Of a stretch of DNA of 64,000 bases, positions 26,275 to 33,440 are shown piece by piece. Under the pieces are notes generated by a model that saw nothing but the letters and a program-made list of their open reading frames with translations, ran no database searches and was not told the origin of the DNA. Source of the DNA: an uncultured Clostridia bacterium (GTDB lineage: Bacteria > Bacillota > Clostridia > Christensenellales > Borkfalkiaceae); contig CAKQQS010000002.1 of NCBI GenBank assembly GCA_934271255.1, positions 62,001 through 126,000 on the forward strand, written 5' to 3'. Each line of letters begins with the position of its first letter. Positions within the stretch are counted from its first letter, which is position 1. A program made the position numbers and the translations under genes.

Positions 26275-26298
26275 TTCGTAAAACTTGTGTTTTACGAA
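26275..26298. repeat. perfect 10-base inverted repeat
   Basis: TTCGTAAAAC-TTGT-GTTTTACGAA, without a following T-tract. Could be an RNA hairpin or a protein-binding palindrome. Confidence 0.75.
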
Positions 26299-26406
26299 TA
26301 GGATATGTGTCGAGTTGAACGCTGTGAAAAGAGCGCACCGTCATTCCTTTTTGGCAATTTCGTGTAAAAACTTGTCTTAAAAAACGACTTTTTATAAATA
26401 TTTTAA

Positions 26407-26430
26407 AAGGTATCCCTTTCGGAATACCTT
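26407..26430. terminator. terminator at the end of the Tyr-rich protein gene
   Basis: AAGGTAT-CC / GG-A-ATACCTT stem with CTTTC loop overlapping the stop codon. On the minus strand TTTTAAAATATTT follows; on the plus strand ATTTCTTTTT follows. Confidence 0.65.
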
Positions 26431-27196
26431 ATTTCTTTTTGATGTATTTTTCATAATAGTAATCTTCGTTTTCAATCAACTTTTGTTTGTCGCGTTCGAT
26501 TTGGTCGACGACGCTTCCCGTATTGTAATCGTAATACCCTACCTGCGTGTTCGGTGAAAAGTATTTCGTTACGGGCGGATTGATCAATTTTTCCAAATCA
26601 TCTTTGATTTCGTCATAGTCTACCCCTACCTTTTCGGCAAAATATTGATACACCTTTTTGTTATGGGCTTTTGCCATGTTATTTTTAGTATCTAATTCAA
26701 GCAGATATTTTACCCTTCTTGCTTGTTTTGCGTCATAGGTATCTTCTTCTTTTTCCATGTTGTAATCGGGCGGTAATCCCTTCTTCTTTAAAAGTTTTTC
26801 ATAAACAGGCAACATGAGAATCGTTTTCGGTCGGGTTTTAAAACTATACGGTTTGGGCGGATTTTTCAATCGTCCCCTATAATATTTATAGATTTTCCCT
26901 AAATATTTTTTATATGCGGCGTTGCGAACGTACTCTGCTTCGTCAGGCGCGTACTTATGTAACCACACGATTTCGTATATTTCTTCCGCGACGCTGCCGA
27001 ACTCGTTTTGCAGTTTTACGTACCGATAATTTTTGTATAAGTATTCACTTTCGCCGTAAGTTATTATGTAATTGTACAATCCGTCTAATAATTCGTCATA
27101 ATTGTCGCTTAAAAGACATACTTTCGGATGCGGAATATATCTTTGTGTAAAAATTATGACGCGTAACGGTAACGTTAAAATAATCGGTTTGCCCAT
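26429..27196 (-). CDS. orphan Tyr/Lys-rich protein of unknown function
   Basis: 255 residues, not recognised. It has 33 tyrosines (about 13%) and is highly charged, with no signal peptide or membrane segment. The N-terminus is hydrophobic-basic (PIILTLPLRVIIF), and the rest looks helical with a motif-like KNPPKPYSFKTRPKTILMLP stretch. No Shine-Dalgarno precedes the ATG; a TTTACA-17-TAAAAT promoter ends 6 bases before it, so the mRNA is probably leaderless. It is divergent from the tyrosine recombinase and borders the gene-free repeat region. The clean frame and good promoter argue that it is real. Confidence 0.75.
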   Translation of the reverse strand: MGKPIILTLPLRVIIFTQRYIPHPKVCLLSDNYDELLDGLYNYIITYGESEYLYKNYRYVKLQNEFGSVAEEIYEIVWLHKYAPDEAEYVRNAAYKKYLGKIYKYYRGRLKNPPKPYSFKTRPKTILMLPVYEKLLKKKGLPPDYNMEKEEDTYDAKQARRVKYLLELDTKNNMAKAHNKKVYQYFAEKVGVDYDEIKDDLEKLINPPVTKYFSPNTQVGYYDYNTGSVVDQIERDKQKLIENEDYYYEKYIKKK

Positions 27197-27202
27197 AAAT
27201 AC

Positions 27203-27231
27203 ATTTTAGCACAGTAATTATGATTTGTAAA
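27203..27231 (-). promoter_or_regulatory. promoter of Tyr-rich protein gene, leaderless geometry
   Basis: TTTACA (27226-27231), 17-base spacer, TAAAAT (27203-27208), 6 bases, ATG. Confidence 0.82.
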
Positions 27232-27272
27232 GGCAGAAAAAGTATTTTGTTATAAAAGATTTACGGGAATTA

Positions 27273-27301
27273 TTTACATTTTAGTTAATTTGGGGTATAA
27301 T
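27273..27301 (+). promoter_or_regulatory. promoter of recombinase-hflX operon
   Basis: TTTACA (27273-27278), 17-base spacer, TATAAT (27296-27301), divergent from the promoter at 27203-27231 with 41 bases between the -35 boxes. Confidence 0.87.
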
Positions 27302-27325
27302 AATAAAAAAAGAAAGAAAACTGTT

Positions 27326-28381
27326 ATGGAAAAAGTCTACATTCAACAAAGAAACGACAACTGTATGAAGAGAATACGCGCAATGCTCGAAGATATGCCG
27401 AAGTTTGCAAAAGAGTTTTTGGTAGGTATAGAAACGCATACGACTCCCCTTACCAGATTGAATTATTGTTACGATTTGCGTATATTCTTTGATTTTTTAT
27501 GTAAAACGAAGTTTAAAGAACTGCAAATTCAAGATTTAACGATTCAAGATATAAACTTTTTGAAAGCAAGCGATATAGAAGAGTTTTTAAGTTATTTAAG
27601 TTCGTATACCTTTGAAGGCGTTGAAAGAAATTGTAACGAAAACGCGAAAGCGCGAAAGTTTGCCAGTCTTCGTTCTATGTTCAGATACTTTTACAATAAA
27701 GAAAAAATCGATCAAAACATTACTTCAAAAGTTACGTCGCCCAAATTACACGACAAGGAAATAATCCGGTTGGACGATGACGAGTCTAAAAAAATGTTGG
27801 ATACGGTACGTTTCGGGGACGGGTTATCTCAAAGGCAGCAATATTATCACGCTTTGACCGAAATGAGAGATATGGCTATCGTAACCCTTTTCCTTTTAAC
27901 GGGAATCCGCGTAAGCGAGTTGGTCGGGTTAGACGTTGACGATTTTGATTTAAAAACTCGTAGTTTCGTTATAACGAGAAAAGGCGGTAATCGTACTATT
28001 TTGTATTACGATATACCTATCGAACGGGTAATGTTCCCCTATCTATATCAAAGAAACAATAATCCTAAGGTTTCAAAAGACGAAAAAGCACTGTTTTTAT
28101 CTTTACAAAACAAGCGTATCACGACGCGAGCCGTGGAAAATATAATAAAAAAATATGCGAAAATATCCGCGCCGCTTAAAAAAATAAGTCCGCATAAATT
28201 AAGGAGCACGTTCGGTACGAACTTATATAAAAACACGGGCGATATTTATATGGTAGCAGATTTTTTGGGGCATAAAGACATAAACACCACGAGAAAACAC
28301 TACGCGGCAATAGACGAAGACCGTAGAAAACTTGCGCTTCAATACATAAAATACCCCGGAGAAGACGACAATGATAGATAA
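27326..28381 (+). CDS. tyrosine recombinase (XerC/XerD type)
   Basis: Site-specific recombinase of about 352 residues. The catalytic set is complete: R195 (TGIRVSEL), the beta-hairpin Lys (TRKGGN), H290-x-x-R293 (HKLR), H316 (LGHKDINTT) and the nucleophile Y326 (RKHYAAI). An N-terminal SAM-like core-binding domain precedes it. Xer recombinases resolve chromosome dimers at dif; no phage genes are nearby, so this is probably a housekeeping copy. The ATG at 27326 is chosen because the earlier in-frame TTG overlaps the -10 box. It overlaps hflX by 11 bases. Confidence 0.93.
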   Translation: MEKVYIQQRNDNCMKRIRAMLEDMPKFAKEFLVGIETHTTPLTRLNYCYDLRIFFDFLCKTKFKELQIQDLTIQDINFLKASDIEEFLSYLSSYTFEGVERNCNENAKARKFASLRSMFRYFYNKEKIDQNITSKVTSPKLHDKEIIRLDDDESKKMLDTVRFGDGLSQRQQYYHALTEMRDMAIVTLFLLTGIRVSELVGLDVDDFDLKTRSFVITRKGGNRTILYYDIPIERVMFPYLYQRNNNPKVSKDEKALFLSLQNKRITTRAVENIIKKYAKISAPLKKISPHKLRSTFGTNLYKNTGDIYMVADFLGHKDINTTRKHYAAIDEDRRKLALQYIKYPGEDDNDR

Positions 28382-29621
28382 TACCGAAGAACTAACGACA
28401 GTTGAGCGCGTTTATGCCGTCGTCCCCGTATTCGATAAAGATGAAAAGAAAAAAATCGATTATAAGGCGGAAGAGATTAAAAACCTTATAGAAAGCGACG
28501 GCGCGGAGTTCGTCGGAGTAATAACCCCTTTCGTTCGCGAAATAAATCCCGCAACCGTTATCGGTAAAGGAAAACTCGATGAAATCAAAAACGATTTGCA
28601 AGACAAAAACGTTGACGTGGTAGTGTACGACGGGGAACTGACCCCATCTCAACTTTTGAACGTCAAGAGCGCGTTAGGTGTTAAAGTAATTGACCGAACG
28701 ACGTTGATTTTGGATATTTTCGCGCAAAGAGCAACCACTTTGGAAGGCAAACTTCAAGTAGAACTCGCTCAACTCAATTATATTTACCCGCGGCTTAAAG
28801 GCAAAGGCGAAGCGTTATCCCGTTTGGGTGGCGGTATCGGAACTCGCGGACCGGGAGAAACGCAACTTGAAACGGATAGACGCCATATAAGGCTTCGTAT
28901 CAAACATCTCGAACAATCTCTCAAAGATTTGAAAACAAGGCGAAATCTTCAAACTGCAAGGCGAAAGAAGATAAATCTTAAAACGGTTTCTATCGTGGGA
29001 TATACGAACGCGGGAAAGTCCACTCTTATAAACGCTTTGACGGACTCAACCGTATACGCCGAAAACAAGTTGTTTGCGACTTTGGATACGACCTACCGTA
29101 AACTCGAACTTGAAAATACGGATATCGTTTTGGTTGATACCGTCGGGTTTATAAGCGATATTCCGCACGATTTGATAGAAGCTTTTAAATCTACGCTAGA
29201 AAGCGCGTTGAATGCCGATTTGATTTTATGCGTTGCGGATATTACTAACGAACCCGATAAACAAACGGAAGTAACCTTAAACACTCTTAAAGAATTAAAA
29301 TGCGAAGTTCCCGTAATTACCGTATACAATAAATGCGATTGCATTAAAAATCTTGAAGAAATCGATAGAAACGCCGTGTATATATCCGCCAAAACAGGCG
29401 ACGGGCTTGAAAAGTTAAAACGTAAAATCAACTCTTTCTTTTCAAACAATTATTATACCGTTAAACTGCTCGTACCGTTTACGCAAATCGGGGAATATAA
29501 AAAAATGCTTCCGAACGTATCGGTAACCTACGAAAAGTATAACGACGACGGTCTGGAAGCGAAAATAGTGATTGCAAAAGAAAATCTTTATATGCTTAAA
29601 AAGTTTAAAACGAGCCGTTAA
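28371..29621 (+). CDS. hflX: GTPase HflX
   Basis: Ribosome-associated GTPase that rescues or splits stalled 70S/100S ribosomes; 416 residues. The N-terminal nucleotide-binding domain and coiled coil (GTRGPGETQLETDRRHIRLRI) precede the G domain: G1 GYTNAGKST, G3 DTVGF, G4 NKCD and G5 SAKTG. A C-terminal domain follows. It is co-transcribed with the recombinase. Confidence 0.97.
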   Translation: MIDNTEELTTVERVYAVVPVFDKDEKKKIDYKAEEIKNLIESDGAEFVGVITPFVREINPATVIGKGKLDEIKNDLQDKNVDVVVYDGELTPSQLLNVKSALGVKVIDRTTLILDIFAQRATTLEGKLQVELAQLNYIYPRLKGKGEALSRLGGGIGTRGPGETQLETDRRHIRLRIKHLEQSLKDLKTRRNLQTARRKKINLKTVSIVGYTNAGKSTLINALTDSTVYAENKLFATLDTTYRKLELENTDIVLVDTVGFISDIPHDLIEAFKSTLESALNADLILCVADITNEPDKQTEVTLNTLKELKCEVPVITVYNKCDCIKNLEEIDRNAVYISAKTGDGLEKLKRKINSFFSNNYYTVKLLVPFTQIGEYKKMLPNVSVTYEKYNDDGLEAKIVIAKENLYMLKKFKTSR

Positions 29622-29798
29622 TTACGACTCGTCTTTTTGTATGCCGGTGATTTTGATAATTTTAAAATTATTAGTCGGTTCGATACATTTTCCGCAATTA
29701 TCGCATATTTTTTGCGGATCGAGATCGCATCTGTCGCACTCTCCGCACTCGTCGCAGATTTTATCGTCGTCTAAAACGCAAACTTGACCTTTTTTCAT
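29622..29798 (-). CDS. 58-residue cysteine-rich putative metal-binding protein
   Basis: Compact reading frame with two Cys clusters, CDECGECDRC and CDNCGKC, embedded in Asp residues. The spacing suggests a zinc or iron-sulfur binding mini-domain. GGAAGG precedes the ATG at the right distance, and the frame is head-to-head with lexA, 95 bases apart. I do not recognise a named family with certainty. A role in redox or metal sensing would be a guess. Confidence 0.72.
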   Translation of the reverse strand: MKKGQVCVLDDDKICDECGECDRCDLDPQKICDNCGKCIEPTNNFKIIKITGIQKDES

Positions 29799-29822
29799 AA
29801 AAATTACCTTCCTTATTTTTTT

Positions 29823-29861
29823 AAACATTTGTTTGACATATCGTCTGATGTGTGTTATTAT
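29823..29861 (+). promoter_or_regulatory. lexA promoter with candidate LexA box
   Basis: TTGACA (29833-29838), 17-base spacer, TATTAT (29856-29861). AAAC-ATTT-GTTT (29823-29834) overlaps the -35 and is a symmetric two-base variant of the Firmicute SOS box GAAC-N4-GTTC, fitting autorepression. Confidence 0.7.
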
Positions 29862-29893
29862 ATAATTAGTTTTTAGTATCGGGGAGAATAAAA

Positions 29894-30490
29894 ATGCTTA
29901 ATCACGAAGAAAAAATCGTTGAAGTTTTTGAATACATAAAAGATTATTCGTCTGATTACGGATACCCGCCTTCCGTTCGTGATATTTGCGCGAATTGTCG
30001 TATCAAATCTACGGCGACGGTATATAGTTATATCAACGCGCTTATCGAACAAGGGCTTTTAGTAAAATCGCCTTTAAAAAAACGTGCTATAACCGTTGCG
30101 GGCAAAAATAATTACAGAGAAGTCCCTGTCGTTGGCAAAGTTACGGCGGGCGTTCCTATTACCGCGATAGAAAACGTTGACGGATACTACCCCTTGCCGC
30201 CCGAGTTTTCAAGAATGGCCGATAAACTTTTCATGCTGAAAGTCAGCGGAGAAAGTATGATTGAAGCGGGCATTTACGATAAAGACGTTATTATCGTAGA
30301 ACAAAGAAATTATGCCGACAACGGCGATATCGTCGTCGGAATGATAGACGGAGAAGCGACGGTAAAAAGATTTTACAGAAAAGACGGCAAAATTATTTTA
30401 CATCCCGAAAACTCTTCGATGAGCGACTTCGTTTACGAAGAAGGAGTAGAAATACTCGGGAAAGTAGTAGGATTGTACAGAAAGTTTTGA
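29894..30490 (+). CDS. lexA: LexA repressor
   Basis: SOS-response repressor of 198 residues. The N-terminal winged helix contains YGYPPSVRDICANCRIKSTATVYSYINAL. The S24 autoprotease domain has the cleavage site A85-G86 (KVTAGVP), the nucleophile S121 (SGESMIEAG) and the general base K158 (ATVKRF). GGGGAG precedes the ATG. The dinB-like, recN, mutS/mutL and recombinase genes in the window are possible targets, but none has an obvious box. Confidence 0.96.
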   Translation: MLNHEEKIVEVFEYIKDYSSDYGYPPSVRDICANCRIKSTATVYSYINALIEQGLLVKSPLKKRAITVAGKNNYREVPVVGKVTAGVPITAIENVDGYYPLPPEFSRMADKLFMLKVSGESMIEAGIYDKDVIIVEQRNYADNGDIVVGMIDGEATVKRFYRKDGKIILHPENSSMSDFVYEEGVEILGKVVGLYRKF

Positions 30491-30495
30491 TTTAT

Positions 30496-30521
30496 AGAGA
30501 AGCCGAAAAAGCGGCTTCTCT
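30496..30521. terminator. terminator between lexA and miaA
   Basis: AGAGAAGCCG / CGGCTTCTCT, 10-base perfect stem, followed by TTTATTTT on the plus strand; convergent genes on both sides. Confidence 0.9.
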
Positions 30522-30522
30522 T

Positions 30523-31434
30523 TTATTTTCCCAAACTGTTTATGATGATTTCCGTCATTCCGTCTACGCCGAGTTTCGGATCGAGATGAATAAGCCCGTC
30601 GAGTTTTTTAAAAAAAGTTATTTGTCGTTTTGCGTATCTGCGAGTATTTTGTTTTAATAATTCAATGCAATCTTCGTAAGTCGTTTCGCCTTTTAAATAA
30701 GCGTAAATCTCTTTGTAGCCGATGCCTTGCATAGCGTTGTTTTGTAAGGTTAATCCTTTATTTATCAAAGTTTGCACTTCGTCGATTAAACCATTGCTTA
30801 TCATTTCGTCAACGCGGACGTTGATTCGCTCGTACAGTTCGGCTCTCGGAAAATCTATGCAAAACGCTTTATACGGGCGTTTCGGGGTAAGCGTGTCTTT
30901 TATATCCGATTTTTTTGTTCCCGTCGAATAAAATATCTCCAACGCTCTTATTACTCTTTTTGAGTCGTTTTTTTCAATGTTCTTTGCGGATATTTCGTCG
31001 ATTTCATATAATTTATTCCATAAATAATCCGCGCCGAAATCGTCCGCTTCGCGTTTGAGTTTTTCGCGTATTTCGGGGTTTTCCCCACCGTTGCCGTAAC
31101 TCATATCGTAAATTAAAGAATTGATATAAAATCCCGTTCCGCCACAAACGACGGGATTTTTATTTTTTGAAATCAAATCGTTTACGATAGGCTCGGCGGC
31201 GTTTTTATAATCGGCAATCGAAAACGGTTTAAACGGATCGGCAACGTCAATCATGTAATGAGTTACTTCTGATAAATCCTTTTCGGACGGTTTTGCCGTA
31301 CCTATATTAAAATAGGTGTAAACGCACATAGAATCAGCCGAAATAATAGCGGTATTGAGTTTTTTGGCAACGTTTACGGCAAGACTGCTTTTTCCGCTGC
31401 AAGTCGAGCCGCAAATAATAACAGTTTCTTTCAT
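30523..31434 (-). CDS. miaA: tRNA dimethylallyltransferase
   Basis: Adds a dimethylallyl group to A37 of tRNAs that read UNN codons; 303 residues. The P-loop is GSTCSGKSSL (residues 9-18), with the SADSMCVYTYFNIGTAKP and GGTGFYINSLIYD motifs and the C-terminal TRRYAKRQITFFKK. It overlaps mutL by 4 bases (ATGA). Its product is the substrate of MiaB, encoded at the head of the same operon. Confidence 0.96.
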   Translation of the reverse strand: MKETVIICGSTCSGKSSLAVNVAKKLNTAIISADSMCVYTYFNIGTAKPSEKDLSEVTHYMIDVADPFKPFSIADYKNAAEPIVNDLISKNKNPVVCGGTGFYINSLIYDMSYGNGGENPEIREKLKREADDFGADYLWNKLYEIDEISAKNIEKNDSKRVIRALEIFYSTGTKKSDIKDTLTPKRPYKAFCIDFPRAELYERINVRVDEMISNGLIDEVQTLINKGLTLQNNAMQGIGYKEIYAYLKGETTYEDCIELLKQNTRRYAKRQITFFKKLDGLIHLDPKLGVDGMTEIIINSLGK

Positions 31435-33437
31435 ACTATACGTTTAAACCATTTTTCAAGATCCGTTTGAGGGATTCTTATTGCGATAGGTCTGCCGTGC
31501 GGGCAACGTAAAGTAAAATCCCCTTTAAGCAAATCTACGAGAGCGGCGATTTCTCTTTGAGTTAAAAAATCCCCTGCCTTAATTGCCGAACGACAAGCCT
31601 TTTTCGCGAGTTCTCTTCTTATAATGTCCGGAACCGTTTCGACGTGCAATGCGTTCATGTCGTTGTAAATGTCTTTGAAAAACTTTTTCAAATCGATTTC
31701 GTTGAGTTCCAGGGGTAATGCGTTTATTTTAAAAGAATCGTTACCGAAATCTTCTATATCTATGCCGAGTTCTCGTATATAATCGAGTTTTTCACGCAAA
31801 AACTCCGCTTCTTTGGGGTTTGCTTTTATTGTTTCGGCAAATAAAAGCGGTTGCGATATGAGAAGCTTTTGTTTGATTTTGCTCATAAAGCCGTCAAAAA
31901 GCATTCTTTCGTGAGCAGCATGTTGATCGATAATCAATAAATAGTCGGGAAACTCTAAGAAAAGATACGTTTTGAATACTTGACCTAAAATAACGTACCC
32001 TTCTCTCGTTTCGGTTGCAAGCGGTTCGATTTTCGTAAAGTCTTCCGTGTAAGTATTGAGTAATTCCTGACGCCCCGCTTCTAAACGCGCGTCTTCCTGT
32101 AAGGCGTCGTTATAAAACTTTTGCGGATGTACTGTCGGGAAGTAATCAGGATTCAGATATCCCGAAACAAACCCGCCGTCAAGGGTCGGAAACGCTTCGT
32201 GTTCGTCGGGCGGTGTTTTTTCCGCGTATTCGATATAATAATCGATAGGCGTCGGTTGATTGTTTGCGCGCATAGCGTCTATTTCTGCTTTGTACGTTTC
32301 GTCCGTTTGGTATTTTTTATATAACGAAGAATGATTGTCGGGAGGCACTTTTCTGCCTTTCGGCACTTCTTGAATCGGATGCTTTAAAGCCTGCTCTTCT
32401 TTTTTAATGCGTTCCAACTCTTCCGTATTGCCCGTAAAAACGCAAGATTTTTCGTAAACGTATTGATTGATTCTATCCTGAATGGCATGATAAACCAAAT
32501 CGTACACTGCTTTTTTGTCGACGAATCGTACGTCGTTTTTGCTCGGATGAACGTTTACGTCGTAAAGCGACGGATCCATTTCGAGATATAGAATAACGGC
32601 GGGATACGTCCTTGATACCAAAGCGTATTGATAGGCGTTTGCAATCGCCATAGAAATGGTTTGGTTTACGATATACCTTCCGTTAAGTATAATGGTTTGG
32701 TACGTTCTGTTTGATTTTGTAAACGTTACGTTGCTGATATAGCCGTGTATCGTCATATCGTTTTTTTCTTTTCGGACGAAAAACATATCGCTTAAAAAGT
32801 CTTTACCGTAAACGCCTAAAATAACGTCGTCAAGACCTAATCCGAAATCCATTAAAACGAGTTTATCGTTTGCCGTATAAGTAAATGCAATGCTCGGATT
32901 TGCAATCGCTAATCTTTGAATTATATCGGTAACGTCGTTTTCTTCGCTTTTCGGTTTTTTCAAAAACTTTGCTCTTGCGGGAGTGTTGAAAAACAAGTTT
33001 TCAACTACCATTTCCGTACCTTTTATGGTAGAACCGACGGTTATTTCTCCCATAACACCGCCTTCGATGTGAAGTTTGGACCCTACCGATTCAAACTTGG
33101 TTTTAGTCGTAACCGTAACTCTCGAAACGGAAGCGATGCTTGCAAGCGCTTCTCCTCTGAACCCTAACGTCGTGATTGTTTCAAGGTCGTCCGCAGAAGA
33201 TATTTTGCTCGTTGCATGTGGCAAAAACGCTTTTTTCAAATCGTCCTTGTCAATGCCTGCGCCGTCGTCTATAACTCTGATCATATCGATACCGCCGCCG
33301 ATAATTTCAATCGTTATGTGTTTCGCTCCGGCGTCGATAGAGTTTTCAACCAACTCTTTAACGACGGAAGCGGGTTTTTCAACGACTTCGCCTGCCGATA
33401 TTCTATTGTAAACACTGCTGTCTAATAGATTAATCAT
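31431..33437 (-). CDS. mutL: DNA mismatch repair protein MutL
   Basis: GHKL ATPase and endonuclease that couples mismatch recognition to strand incision; 668 residues. The N-terminal motifs are ELVENSIDAGA, DDGAGI and GFRGEALASI. The C-terminal domain carries DQHAAHERMLFD, the DQHA(X)2E(X)4E-type endonuclease motif, with CPHGRP and a CRSAIK partner motif. This is therefore an incising MutL, expected where no MutH exists. The start has AAGGA and lies 3 bases after the mutS stop. Confidence 0.97.
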   Translation of the reverse strand: MINLLDSSVYNRISAGEVVEKPASVVKELVENSIDAGAKHITIEIIGGGIDMIRVIDDGAGIDKDDLKKAFLPHATSKISSADDLETITTLGFRGEALASIASVSRVTVTTKTKFESVGSKLHIEGGVMGEITVGSTIKGTEMVVENLFFNTPARAKFLKKPKSEENDVTDIIQRLAIANPSIAFTYTANDKLVLMDFGLGLDDVILGVYGKDFLSDMFFVRKEKNDMTIHGYISNVTFTKSNRTYQTIILNGRYIVNQTISMAIANAYQYALVSRTYPAVILYLEMDPSLYDVNVHPSKNDVRFVDKKAVYDLVYHAIQDRINQYVYEKSCVFTGNTEELERIKKEEQALKHPIQEVPKGRKVPPDNHSSLYKKYQTDETYKAEIDAMRANNQPTPIDYYIEYAEKTPPDEHEAFPTLDGGFVSGYLNPDYFPTVHPQKFYNDALQEDARLEAGRQELLNTYTEDFTKIEPLATETREGYVILGQVFKTYLFLEFPDYLLIIDQHAAHERMLFDGFMSKIKQKLLISQPLLFAETIKANPKEAEFLREKLDYIRELGIDIEDFGNDSFKINALPLELNEIDLKKFFKDIYNDMNALHVETVPDIIRRELAKKACRSAIKAGDFLTQREIAALVDLLKGDFTLRCPHGRPIAIRIPQTDLEKWFKRIV

Positions 33438-33440
33438 ATA

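Larger units (their letters stand above)
25868..26428. other. gene-free stretch with three degenerate repeats
   Basis: No credible reading frame on either strand. It holds three diverged copies of a 45-50 base unit (next entries), a perfect hairpin at 26275-26298 and a terminator at its right end. It may specify a non-coding RNA, be an operator array, or be a decayed gene; the sequence does not decide. Confidence 0.7.

Noticed and set aside
26281..26292. AAAC-TTGT-GTTT as a second LexA-type box
   Set aside because: It is the core of a longer perfect hairpin and no promoter or SOS gene adjoins it.
27326..28381. Tyrosine recombinase as sign of an integrated element
   Set aside because: No phage, conjugation or att-site features nearby; it is operonic with hflX and looks like a housekeeping Xer protein.
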